A DNA stretch of 12,207 nucleotides from an uncultured Ignavibacteria bacterium (lineage in GTDB: Bacteria > Bacteroidota > Ignavibacteria > Ignavibacteriales > Melioribacteraceae): the NCBI GenBank assembly GCA_937930275.1, contig CALGLM010000437.1, positions 1 to 12,207 on the forward strand, read 5' to 3'. The position numbers were made by a program, and so were the translations under genes. Under the pieces are notes generated by a model, which worked only from the letters and a program-made list of their open reading frames with translations, did no database searches and had not been told where the DNA came from. Below, piece after piece: positions 1-6,195 of this stretch (the first letter of the stretch is position 1; every line of letters begins with the position of its first letter).

Positions 1-2038
1 ACCAATTTGAATGAGAAGTTCCGTTATATGAACGAACTTTCCAATAATAAGTTTCTCCTGCAGTTAATCCGGTCAAAGTTAAATATTGGTCTGTCAATCC
101 GGAATCAGTAGGTGTTCCCGTAAAAGAACCGGTTGAATTGTATTCAACTTCATACGTTAAACCTTGTGCATATTCGTTTAAGTACCAATATAAAGTAGGG
201 CTAACCGTATAAACTAAATTACCTCCTACTGGCCAAGAAGGAACAGGTTCTGCAGGAGTTAAACTACCAAATACGTTAAAAGATTCTGTTGCAGACCAAT
301 CGGAGGTTTGCGATAAGTGACGAGAACGTACTTTCCAATAATACGTTTCCCCTTGAACAAGACCTGTCAAATTATAATATAAATTTGTAATTCCCGTAAT
401 AGTAGGAGTACCAGTAAAATTACCGGTTGTATTATATTCCAAATCATATGTCAGTCCGCTTCCTGCTCCTAATAAATACCAATACAATGTTTGCGAACTA
501 TTATAAACTGTAGTACCGCCCGTTGGATATGACGCATAAGGTTGTAATGCTACAAAACCGGGTGCTTGAATTGTAAAACTATCAATGCTGGAATAATGAG
601 AAACAACCATCTGCGATATTTTTGATCTTACTCGCCAATAAAAAGTAGTATTTCCAGGATAACCGTTAAGATGAAAACTATAAGAAGTTGTATTCATATT
701 ACATACAGTCATAAATGGCGTAGTCATATCACTATGTATCGAAATTTCAAGATCATAAATTGTTCCCGGTGCATACTGATTTAGGTACCAAGAAAAGAGT
801 TGTGGATTATTATAAGCACCCGCACCGCCTATAGGCCAGCCTAATATAGGAAGAATTTCATGAACTGTTCTAAACGAAAACGTTGAAGAATAGTCGCTAA
901 CACCGTAAGAATCGGTTGCAAAAACCCTAAAATAGTATGTTGTTGAATTATCTAAAACATAGTTGGGAGGTAAAGACATAAATCCCGGAGAAGCTAAACC
1001 GGAAATTGTAATTAATCCGGTCGTAAAATTAGCATCGGTTGCAATTTGTAAAGTATAAGTAACGGGAGAAGCTCCAATAACAGCATCCCAATCAAAAAAA
1101 GATACTACTGAAGCATCGGTTGATCCGTTAGCCGGAGATAAAAGTGTAGGCGCAGCTAATTTTGTTTTAAAAGTGAACGTTGAAGAAAAATCACTTTCAC
1201 CGTTTACGTTAGCTGCTTTAACTCTCCAATAATAATCCGTGAAATTATTTAAACCGGCTACAATATAGTTTGTTGCATTTATTCCTGAAAATGTCTGTAA
1301 ATTTACGCTAAAAGCATTATCTTCCGCAATTTCAACAGTATAACTTGTTGCACCCGTAACAGCAGTCCACTGTAAATCAGGTGCGGTTAAATTATGGAAC
1401 GAACCGTCACCGGGAGCCGTTAAAGTTGGTTCATCCAAAACCGTTGTAAATGTACCGGTTGATGGTGTTCCGCTTGCAAAATCGTTTATTGCCGTAACTC
1501 TCCAATAGTATTGGGTATAATTTAATAAACCGTTAACCGATGCCGTAGTTCCTACTACATTATTATCTGAATAAATAATATTAGTAAAACCGGCATCATC
1601 AGCTAATTCAAATACATAATGATCCGTATTTGCTGCCGCATTCCAACCGAAATTTATCGATAACGGATTATTAAATGAGTTATTTGACGGGTTTACTAAA
1701 GTAACAGACCCGGGAATAAAATATGTAGTAAAACTGAATGTTGTTCCATAACCGCCAAGATTACTTTTAACATGCCAGTAATATTGTGTGCCCGGCTGAA
1801 GTGCAACACTATAAGTAGTTACGTTTCCTACATTTTGATTAAACACCAAATTAGAAAACAAATTATCAGTAGCAATTTGAAGCCTGTACGATGTTGCTGC
1901 TCCGTCAACTGTCCAAGTAAAGGTAGGATTTAAATCTACATCTGAAGCACCGTCAACAGGGCTTTGTAATGTCGGTTGAGCAAATGTACTTACAAAACCA
2001 AAAATTACAAGTAAAATTAGTAATTTCATTTTTTTCAT
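1..2038 (-). CDS. Secreted multi-domain fibronectin type III repeat protein (C-terminus off the left edge)
   Basis: The frame is open from the ATG at 2038 to base 1, giving 679 residues with no stop, so the gene is 3'-truncated by the window. AGGTGG lies 4 nt upstream and supports this start; a second in-frame ATG at 2029 is less well placed. Residues 1-20 form a signal peptide (basic MKKMK, hydrophobic core, cleavage near TFA-Q). The rest is about seven FN3-like units of 90-100 residues, each ending in a TYYW(R/K)V-type strand, with the W (or F) at residues 88, 179, 271, 370, 468, 568 and 666. Units 1-4 begin like PTLxxPxxG. Units 5-7 are longer, with a GG...Y...TLYWYL opening. Such FN3 arrays are usual in cell-surface adhesins or secreted carbohydrate-active enzymes of Bacteroidota, often with a C-terminal type IX sorting domain. 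That end is not in the window, so the activity is unknown. Confidence 0.88.
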   Translation of the reverse strand, partial: MKKMKLLILLVIFGFVSTFAQPTLQSPVDGASDVDLNPTFTWTVDGAATSYRLQIATDNLFSNLVFNQNVGNVTTYSVALQPGTQYYWHVKSNLGGYGTTFSFTTYFIPGSVTLVNPSNNSFNNPLSINFGWNAAANTDHYVFELADDAGFTNIIYSDNNVVGTTASVNGLLNYTQYYWRVTAINDFASGTPSTGTFTTVLDEPTLTAPGDGSFHNLTAPDLQWTAVTGATSYTVEIAEDNAFSVNLQTFSGINATNYIVAGLNNFTDYYWRVKAANVNGESDFSSTFTFKTKLAAPTLLSPANGSTDASVVSFFDWDAVIGASPVTYTLQIATDANFTTGLITISGLASPGFMSLPPNYVLDNSTTYYFRVFATDSYGVSDYSSTFSFRTVHEILPILGWPIGGAGAYNNPQLFSWYLNQYAPGTIYDLEISIHSDMTTPFMTVCNMNTTSYSFHLNGYPGNTTFYWRVRSKISQMVVSHYSSIDSFTIQAPGFVALQPYASYPTGGTTVYNSSQTLYWYLLGAGSGLTYDLEYNTTGNFTGTPTITGITNLYYNLTGLVQGETYYWKVRSRHLSQTSDWSATESFNVFGSLTPAEPVPSWPVGGNLVYTVSPTLYWYLNEYAQGLTYEVEYNSTGSFTGTPTDSGLTDQYLTLTGLTAGETYYWKVRSYNGTSHSNW

Positions 2039-2069
2039 TTTACCACCTATATATTAAATCTTTAAACAA

Positions 2070-2084
2070 AAGACATCTTGTCTT
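2070..2084 (-). repeat. Short dyad in the predicted leader of the FN3 gene
   Basis: AAGACA and TGTCTT flank a 3-nt centre, a perfect 6-bp inverted repeat just downstream of the predicted start of transcription and about 30 nt before the ATG. It could be an operator or a small leader hairpin. No T-run follows, so it is not a terminator. Confidence 0.35.
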
Positions 2085-2101
2085 ATTATATTCTTGAGTG
2101 T

Positions 2102-2130
2102 AATATACTACTTTTTAAATTACCGGTCAA
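2102..2130 (-). promoter_or_regulatory. Sigma70-type promoter of the FN3 protein gene
   Basis: On the minus strand, TTGACC (2125-2130) and TATATT (2102-2107) are separated by exactly 17 bp, a near-consensus housekeeping promoter. Transcription would start near 2094 and give a leader of about 55 nt that ends in the AGGTGG site of the FN3 gene. The type of promoter is seen in the sequence; its use is inferred. Confidence 0.65.
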
Positions 2131-2138
2131 GTTATTTT

Positions 2139-2162
2139 TGAAAATTTAATATTAAATTTTCA
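2139..2162. repeat. 24-bp perfect palindrome upstream of the FN3 promoter
   Basis: The half-site TGAAAATTTAAT is followed at once by its exact reverse complement, giving 24 bases with no mismatch or spacer. It is centred near 2150, about 56 bp upstream of the predicted start of transcription and 8 bp beyond the -35 box, where class I activators often bind. The identity of any binding protein is unknown. Confidence 0.6.
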
Positions 2163-2310
2163 GTTAATAATACAAGAAGTATTTTTATAGATAGTAAAAT
2201 TTTAGTAAGATTGTAGCAATAATAAATTACATTAATTTACTGTTATTATCTAAATTTTATATTCAAAGTTTAGAAAGAATGTAGTATTAAAACATATCTT
2301 TACTTTTAAA
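2163..2310. other. AT-rich intergenic stretch with no gene
   Basis: Between the palindrome and the terminator of the 128-residue gene I see only AT-rich sequence with short imperfect dyads. There is no credible reading frame, RNA gene or further promoter. Confidence 0.6.
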
Positions 2311-2351
2311 AATAAAAAAACCGGCAATTCATGTGGGGTTAGAATTGCCGG
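2311..2351 (-). terminator. Rho-independent terminator of the 128-residue protein gene
   Basis: On the minus strand a perfect 10-bp stem (CCGGCAATTC paired with GAATTGCCGG, arms at 2342-2351 and 2321-2330) with an 11-nt loop is followed by seven T, an A and more T. It lies 33 bp beyond the stop codon of the small exported protein. The short stretch between stop codon and stem holds a C-rich AACCTCCCCT element. Confidence 0.9.
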
Positions 2352-2383
2352 TAGAGGGGAGGTTACCACGACACAAAATTTAC

Positions 2384-2770
2384 TTATCTGCTCGCTAATC
2401 TTTCAATTTTGTTTGTCAATATTCTGAAATTATCTTCCGGATCGGCATTAATATTTAAGTCTATTTCGCCAAATTGATCGGTATTTTTTATATATAAAAA
2501 AGCCAAATGCGCTTGATATCTAATTTTAATGGAAGCTCCATTTAAAGATAGATTTTTTAGTTTTGATAAAATACCGCCGTAGTTAAACTCTGGATATTTG
2601 TTTTTTAATATTACGGATTGATAAATACAAGATTCAATTAATCCGTCAATATTAGAATCTAACCCGCGTACAATATTTGGTATCCCTTTTTCAACAAAAT
2701 AATTGTTTGATACGGCTTTTGTAGCGCTTAAAGAAACAAACATCGCAATAATTAACAGTACTTTTTTCAT
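2384..2770 (-). CDS. Small exported hypothetical protein, possibly HEAT-like, under a sigma54-like promoter
   Basis: This encodes 128 residues. ATAGGAG lies 9 nt upstream of the ATG. Residues 1-19 look like a signal peptide (MKK, then a hydrophobic run, cleavage near ATKA-V), so the mature protein of about 109 residues is probably periplasmic. It has no cysteine pair, no lipobox and no catalytic motif that I recognise; the only cysteine is C48. The pattern N-GLxSNxxGLxxS followed by KYP...IxxxLxxLS and RYQAHLAFLYIKN suggests short paired helices resembling degenerate HEAT-type repeats, but this is a weak inference. The gene stands alone, with its own promoter (2812-2828) and terminator (2311-2351). 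It lies directly downstream of a kinase and NtrC-family regulator pair on the same strand, which makes it the best local candidate target of that pair. Function unknown. Confidence 0.82.
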   Translation of the reverse strand: MKKVLLIIAMFVSLSATKAVSNNYFVEKGIPNIVRGLDSNIDGLIESCIYQSVILKNKYPEFNYGGILSKLKNLSLNGASIKIRYQAHLAFLYIKNTDQFGEIDLNINADPEDNFRILTNKIERLASR

Positions 2771-2811
2771 TTTATTTACTCCTATATGTTTTAGGTGTTC
2801 GCCTATAGTAC

Positions 2812-2828
2812 GACAATCTGCGTGCCAA
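2812..2828 (-). promoter_or_regulatory. Sigma54-type (-24/-12) promoter of the 128-residue protein gene
   Basis: The minus strand reads TTGGCACG-N4-TTGTC, which matches the sigma54 consensus YTGGCACG-N4-TTGCW with the right spacing; the one clear departure is GT for GC in the -12 box. The predicted start of transcription is near 2800, giving a leader of about 30 nt with AGGAG before the ATG. The adjacent operon encodes a sigma54-dependent activator, which supports the call. Confidence 0.62.
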
Positions 2829-2864
2829 AGTTCTTAGTCAACAGTTTTTGCACCAATCGTACTT

Positions 2865-2882
2865 TGTTAACTTATTATATTA
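2865..2882 (+). repeat. 18-nt direct repeat, copy 1
   Basis: TGTTAACTTATTATATTA occurs here and identically at 3061-3078, 196 bp away in the same orientation. Copy 1 continues into the right arm of the 2868-2892 dyad; copy 2 does not. Confidence 0.7.
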
Positions 2883-2892
2883 CAATAAGTTA
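2868..2892. repeat. Inverted repeat suited to be an activator site for the sigma54-type promoter
   Basis: TAACTTATT and AATAAGTTA are perfect 9-bp arms around a 7-bp spacer. The centre (2880) is about 80 bp upstream of the predicted start of transcription, the usual place for the enhancer of an NtrC-type activator. An 18-nt piece that includes the left arm recurs at 3061-3078. Confidence 0.45.
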
Positions 2893-2970
2893 TGCTGCTT
2901 TCCGATTTTAAGGAAAAATTAAATAACCAAGCCTGCAAATTGTGATACAGTGCCACAAAAATGCATATTA

Positions 2971-2986
2971 TTGAATAATTATTCAA
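2971..2986. repeat. 16-bp perfect palindrome in the intergenic region
   Basis: TTGAATAATTATTCAA is its own reverse complement. It lies between the regulator operon and the 128-residue gene, about 180 bp upstream of the predicted sigma54 start. It could be a further operator; being AT-rich it has some chance of arising randomly. Confidence 0.45.
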
Positions 2987-3027
2987 AAGACCAAAATATC
3001 CTTAATTATTATTCCCTTTTGCTATTT

Positions 3028-3061
3028 ATTAATGCATTAATTATTAGATTTTCGATAATCT
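3028..3061. repeat. Two adjacent dyads (ATTAATGCATTAAT, and AGATT-N6-AATCT)
   Basis: Bases 3028-3041 are a 14-bp perfect palindrome; 3046-3061 hold AGATT and AATCT around a TCGA-centred spacer. Together with the neighbouring dyads they make the 2829-3204 region unusually rich in inverted symmetry. No reading frame of substance is present in that stretch. Confidence 0.4.
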
Positions 3062-3078
3062 GTTAACTTATTATATTA
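3061..3078 (+). repeat. 18-nt direct repeat, copy 2
   Basis: This is identical to 2865-2882. After the shared part it runs into its own AT palindrome (TATTATATAATA) instead of the AATAAGTTA arm. A low-complexity origin cannot be excluded, although the GTTAAC start argues against pure chance. Confidence 0.6.
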
Positions 3079-3204
3079 TATAATATTACAGATGAAATAA
3101 AATCACTTAACAATATGTTAACATGAGAATAATAAACGGGTTTAATTTAACAGCTTTATTTACACATTTGTGGCAATGTGCCAAATTGTGGCAGGTATTT
3201 GTAT

Positions 3205-4617
3205 TTACTTTTTCCTTTGTAATCTATTATTTAAAGCCCTTCTGGATAGCCCCAATAATTCGGCAGCTAAAGTCTGATTTCCTTCCGTTCGTTTTAATGC
3301 TTCTTCTATAAGCATATTTTCCATTTCTTCTAAAGTGGGTATAGCATACGGAGAAAAATTAACAATTGGTAAATTATCTACCGCTACTTGTTCGGAAAAA
3401 ATTTGATTAGATTTTTTAAATATTTTCTCTTTAATCGGTTCTAATGATAGTATCCCCGATTTATGAGTACTAACTGCATCAAACATTAATCCTTGAAGCT
3501 CTCTCACATTCCCCGGAAAGCTGTAATTTGCTAAAAGAGTATATATTTCTTTTGGTAAGGTCGGTTTTGGTTTACCTAAACTATTTGCAGCTAACTCAAC
3601 AAAATGATTTACCAATAGAGGCAAGTCTTCCAATCTTTCACGTAAAGGGGGTAATTGTATTTGATGAGTATATAATCTATAATATAAATCCTTTCTAAAT
3701 AGATTATTTACAAGTCTTTCTTCCAAGTTGTGTAAAGTGGCACAAATTATTCTTGCATCGCTTTGTTTTGCAATATCGCTACCCAAAGGATAATAACTTC
3801 CTTCCTGCAATAAACGTAACAACTTTACTTGGGATTCCGGGCTAAGATCGCCGATTTCATCCAAAAATAAAGTTCCCCCTTCGGCTCGTTCAATTAAACC
3901 TTTTCTTTCGGTATCGCTTCCTGTATAAGCTCCTTTTTTGTGCCCGAAAAGAGTATCCGAAAATAAGTTGTCATCTAACCCCGCAACATTTATACTTACA
4001 AGTTCTCCGGTTCTTCCGCTTAAAGTGTGAATTGCTTTTGCAATTAATTCTTTTCCAACTCCGGTTTCTCCCGTAATTAAAACAGGTAATTGTGTTTTTG
4101 AAATTGCTTCGGAATATTTAAATATTGCTCGCAAAGCCGGTGATTTTGTTACAATTTCGTTAAATACTTCCGGATTTTCAAGTTCATCCTTTAATAAATA
4201 TCTTTTTAAAATCCTATTTTCATTTTTAATTTCACGTAAGTTTAAACCGCCTTTTACAGTTGTTGCAAGTCTTGTACTATCAACCGGTTTTAATATATAG
4301 TTAAACGCGCCGGCTTTTATACACGAAACTGCATTTTCCACGTCATTAATTGCGGTTATTATTATAACGGGTATATCCGGATACTTTTCCACTATTAACG
4401 GAAGTAATTCGGTTCCCTTAATATTAGGCATATTAATATCTAATATAATAAGAGAAAACTCAGTTCCCTTTAACAAGTCCATAACTTTGGAACTGTCAAC
4501 TTCGGTAATTAAGTTGTTTATTCCGTTTGAGTTTAGTGCAAGTTCTGCGCTTAGCAAAAAATTTTCTTCGTCATCAACTATCAAAATCGGAAATTTGGGA
4601 TATACTCTGCTCCCCAT
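3205..4617 (-). CDS. NtrC-family sigma54-dependent response regulator
   Basis: This 470-residue protein has the three-domain NtrC layout. The receiver (about 10-125) has D15/D16, phospho-acceptor D60 (LIILDINMP), T88 and K110. The AAA+ sigma54-activation domain (about 155-395) has Walker A GETGVGKE at 183-190, the sigma54-contact loop GAYTGS at 229-234 (a variant of GAFTGA), Walker B GGTLFLDEIGDL at 247-258 and FPGNVREL near 367. The C-terminal Fis-type helix-turn-helix is at about 447-468. A phosphorylated protein of this kind binds an upstream site as an oligomer and uses ATP to open sigma54 promoters. AGGAG 5 nt before the ATG fixes the start. It follows the kinase gene by 14 nt and is surely its partner. 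The nearest downstream promoter, that of the 128-residue gene, looks sigma54-dependent. Confidence 0.95.
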   Translation of the reverse strand: MGSRVYPKFPILIVDDEENFLLSAELALNSNGINNLITEVDSSKVMDLLKGTEFSLIILDINMPNIKGTELLPLIVEKYPDIPVIIITAINDVENAVSCIKAGAFNYILKPVDSTRLATTVKGGLNLREIKNENRILKRYLLKDELENPEVFNEIVTKSPALRAIFKYSEAISKTQLPVLITGETGVGKELIAKAIHTLSGRTGELVSINVAGLDDNLFSDTLFGHKKGAYTGSDTERKGLIERAEGGTLFLDEIGDLSPESQVKLLRLLQEGSYYPLGSDIAKQSDARIICATLHNLEERLVNNLFRKDLYYRLYTHQIQLPPLRERLEDLPLLVNHFVELAANSLGKPKPTLPKEIYTLLANYSFPGNVRELQGLMFDAVSTHKSGILSLEPIKEKIFKKSNQIFSEQVAVDNLPIVNFSPYAIPTLEEMENMLIEEALKRTEGNQTLAAELLGLSRRALNNRLQRKK

Positions 4618-4631
4618 GATTACTCCTATTT

Positions 4632-5825
4632 TTATAATACCGGTAAAATAACCGAAAAAACGGTCTGTTTTCCTATTTCACTAATTACTTTTAGCTCGCC
4701 GCCGTGTCTTTTAATTATATTGTACGAAATATAAAGTCCTAAACCAGTGCCTCCTTCTTCTCTTTTAGTAGTATAAAAGGGATCAAATATATGCTTTAAT
4801 TTTTCGTATTCAATTCCTTTTCCTTCATCTACTACATCAATTCTAACAATCTTTTTATCAGCAATGTAATTTACGTTTATTTCTATTTTATTGTTGCCGT
4901 TTGTTAACGCATGGCAGGCATTTGTAATTAAGTTAATAATAACTTGCTCCAATTGCTGTAAGTTTCCTTTTATTTTGGGAATATCTTTATTATAATTAAC
5001 AACAAAATTTGAAGTCGATTTTTTAATTAAGCTTGAAGTTAACATAATTGCATTTTCAATAACTTCATTTAAATCCGTATCGGAATCATATGTAAATTGG
5101 TCATCTTCTTTTTTAGCAAAATTTGTTAATCCTTGTGTAATTTTCTGAATTCTTACTGCTCCTTTATATATACCGTCAATTGAGTTTTTAATTTTTTCTA
5201 TGGAATTACTGTAAACCATTCCTCCCAATAAAAAGTCGCCGTTTTCTTTATAGTAATCTTGCAAAATCGGTTGAATATCATTCCATACTCTGCTTAAAAC
5301 GGAAACATTTAACAATATAAAATTATTCGGATTATTAATTTCATGGGCAATTCCGGTAGTAAGAGTACCAATCGAAACCATTTTATCTGCTTGAATAAGT
5401 TGATTTTGCTTAATTTCGGTTAATTCTTCTGCAATTTTACGTTCTGTAATGTCGTTAATTAAACCGTCATAATAAAGTAGTTTACCTTCTTCGTTTCTGG
5501 AAAGCACTATACTATTTTTAACCCATTTTAATTGCCCGTTTCTATGATAAATTCTATGCTCTAATGGGGGCATATCTTTTCCCGAAAGAGCATCTTTTGC
5601 CTGCTGTAATACTTTTTCCTTGTCTTCTTCATGAACCATACCATACCATAATTCGGGATTCGCCTCAAAATCTTCCGACATATAACCGGTTACTGCTAAA
5701 CATCCCGGTCCATGGTAAGTTTCAACTGCAATACCGTTATCTACTTTTACTGTATATATGTAATCGGTTAAATGCTTTAATAAACGACTATATCTTTCTT
5801 GTGCTTCTATTATTTGCTTTTCCAT
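4632..5825 (-). CDS. Cytoplasmic PAS-domain sensor histidine kinase
   Basis: This 397-residue protein has no signal peptide or membrane segment, so it senses inside the cell. Residues 10-128 are a PAS/PAC sensor with the PAC ending GLINDITERK. A linker helix then leads to a dimerisation/phosphoacceptor domain with H161 in GIAHEINNPNNF. The ATPase domain has an N-box around 295-306 (NLITNACHAL), a G1 box DEGKGI at 333-338, an F-box FDPFYTTK at 347-354 and a G2 box GGTGLGL at 358-364. H followed by EINNP is typical of kinases that pair with NtrC-like regulators. The ligand is unknown; there is no obvious haem or flavin signature. The Shine-Dalgarno site before the ATG is poor, but the PAS domain starts straight after residue 10, so the start is reasonable. 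It is the first gene of a two-gene operon with the regulator. Confidence 0.93.
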   Translation of the reverse strand: MEKQIIEAQERYSRLLKHLTDYIYTVKVDNGIAVETYHGPGCLAVTGYMSEDFEANPELWYGMVHEEDKEKVLQQAKDALSGKDMPPLEHRIYHRNGQLKWVKNSIVLSRNEEGKLLYYDGLINDITERKIAEELTEIKQNQLIQADKMVSIGTLTTGIAHEINNPNNFILLNVSVLSRVWNDIQPILQDYYKENGDFLLGGMVYSNSIEKIKNSIDGIYKGAVRIQKITQGLTNFAKKEDDQFTYDSDTDLNEVIENAIMLTSSLIKKSTSNFVVNYNKDIPKIKGNLQQLEQVIINLITNACHALTNGNNKIEINVNYIADKKIVRIDVVDEGKGIEYEKLKHIFDPFYTTKREEGGTGLGLYISYNIIKRHGGELKVISEIGKQTVFSVILPVL

Positions 5826-5845
5826 ATTCTCAATAATTTTTCATA

Positions 5846-5866
5846 CAAATATAATTAACAAATTTA
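5846..5866 (-). promoter_or_regulatory. Possible -7 boxes of the kinase operon promoter
   Basis: Two perfect matches to the Bacteroidetes -7 box TAnnTTTG occur upstream of the kinase: TATATTTG (5846-5853) and TAAATTTG (5859-5866). Neither has a convincing TTG/TTTG element 17-23 bp further upstream, so this is a weak call. The operon must start below the terminator at 5931. Confidence 0.3.
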
Positions 5867-5930
5867 TAGAATTGTTAAAATTACGGTTAATTTGAAGTAA
5901 ACCTTTTAAAATCAATTGCTTTTTGGGTCT

Positions 5931-5968
5931 TTAAAAAAAACAAGCCCGACCTTGTTAGATCGGGCTTG
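5931..5968 (-). terminator. Rho-independent terminator of the predicted small RNA
   Basis: On the minus strand a perfect 9-bp GC-rich stem (CAAGCCCGA with TCGGGCTTG, arms 5960-5968 and 5941-5949) with a 10-nt loop is followed by eight T. No protein gene on this strand lies between it and the divergent nuclease gene, so it must end a short non-coding transcript. Confidence 0.9.
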
Positions 5969-6018
5969 CTCTGGTTTAGCGCCTTAGAGGCGCCTGGGCA
6001 AAGGAGGGTTTGAGGGCA
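5932..6018 (-). ncRNA. Predicted stand-alone small RNA of about 85 nt with an anti-Shine-Dalgarno-like stretch
   Basis: The transcript is bounded by its own promoter (6022-6053) and a strong terminator. Its 5' part is single-stranded and C-rich, with AAACCCUCCUUUGCCC; CCUCCUU is identical to the 16S rRNA tail that pairs with ribosome binding sites. A 6-bp hairpin follows (GCGCCU with AGGCGC, 3-nt loop, 5979-5993), then a linker, then the terminator hairpin. This layout of open C-rich seed plus hairpins fits a trans-acting regulator that blocks translation starts, as known for small RNAs with CU-rich loops in other bacteria. I do not recognise it as a named family. Its ends are inferred, and no target can be named. 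Confidence 0.6.
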
Positions 6019-6021
6019 CTT

Positions 6022-6053
6022 CAAACTTAACACTTTTTTTATTTTTATCCAAA
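6022..6053 (-). promoter_or_regulatory. Bacteroidetes-type promoter of the predicted small RNA
   Basis: The minus strand carries TTTG (6050-6053), a 20-bp spacer and TAAGTTTG (6022-6029), an exact match to the TTTG-N(about 17-23)-TAnnTTTG pattern known from Bacteroides and Flavobacterium. Transcription would begin near 6017. Four phased A-tracts lie directly upstream. Confidence 0.6.
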
Positions 6054-6055
6054 TC

Positions 6056-6090
6056 TTTTTTAATTTTTTTTACTTTTTTTTCACTTTTTT
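6056..6090 (-). promoter_or_regulatory. Phased A-tracts, UP-element-like, upstream of the small RNA promoter
   Basis: Read on the minus strand, four runs of six to eight A lie at 6085-6090, 6074-6081, 6064-6071 and 6056-6061. Their centres are about 9-10 bp apart, so all face one side of the helix. Such tracts bend DNA and, just upstream of a promoter, can raise polymerase binding. Confidence 0.5.
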
Positions 6091-6117
6091 AGGGTAGGTA
6101 CCAAACTTTTGCCCTAA
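6089..6117. repeat. Dyad TTAGGG...CCCTAA between the divergent transcripts
   Basis: Perfect 6-bp arms (6089-6094 and 6112-6117) enclose 17 bp that include the palindrome GGTACC (6097-6102). It lies between the small RNA promoter and the nuclease gene and could be an operator. No control-protein gene for the restriction system is seen. Confidence 0.3.
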
Positions 6118-6195
6118 CTAAAGTATATCACCAATCTATATTTACTATTATTTTAACTTTTTAATAATTTTAGTATATTTATAAACCTAATATTT

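Noticed and set aside
1..2038. CRISPR or DNA-level tandem repeat array, suggested by recurring similar segments
   Set aside because: The periodicity is that of protein domains (about 270-300 bp) within an open frame and the copies are diverged; there are no short identical repeats with unique spacers.
3166..3187. Hairpin ATTTGGCA...TGCC(AC)AAAT after the response regulator as an operon terminator
   Set aside because: The stem has a 2-nt bulge and no T-run follows on the minus strand, so it does not qualify as a rho-independent terminator.
3123..3311. 62-residue plus-strand reading frame
   Set aside because: It overlaps the 3' end of the response regulator on the other strand, has no ribosome binding site and no recognisable domain; its hydrophobic look comes from AT-rich antisense codons.
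5564..5836. 90-residue plus-strand reading frame antisense to the kinase
   Set aside because: It lies wholly antisense to the well-supported PAS domain coding region apart from its last bases, and has no start signal.
5984..6019. GTG-started 11-codon frame at the 5' end of the predicted small RNA
   Set aside because: It is leaderless, very short and low in likelihood; the hairpins and C-rich seed explain the sequence better as non-coding RNA.
5996..6113. GGGCAAA (5996-6002) pairing with TTTGCCC (6107-6113) as a long-range RNA stem
   Set aside because: The second arm lies upstream of the predicted small RNA promoter, so the two would not be in the same short transcript.
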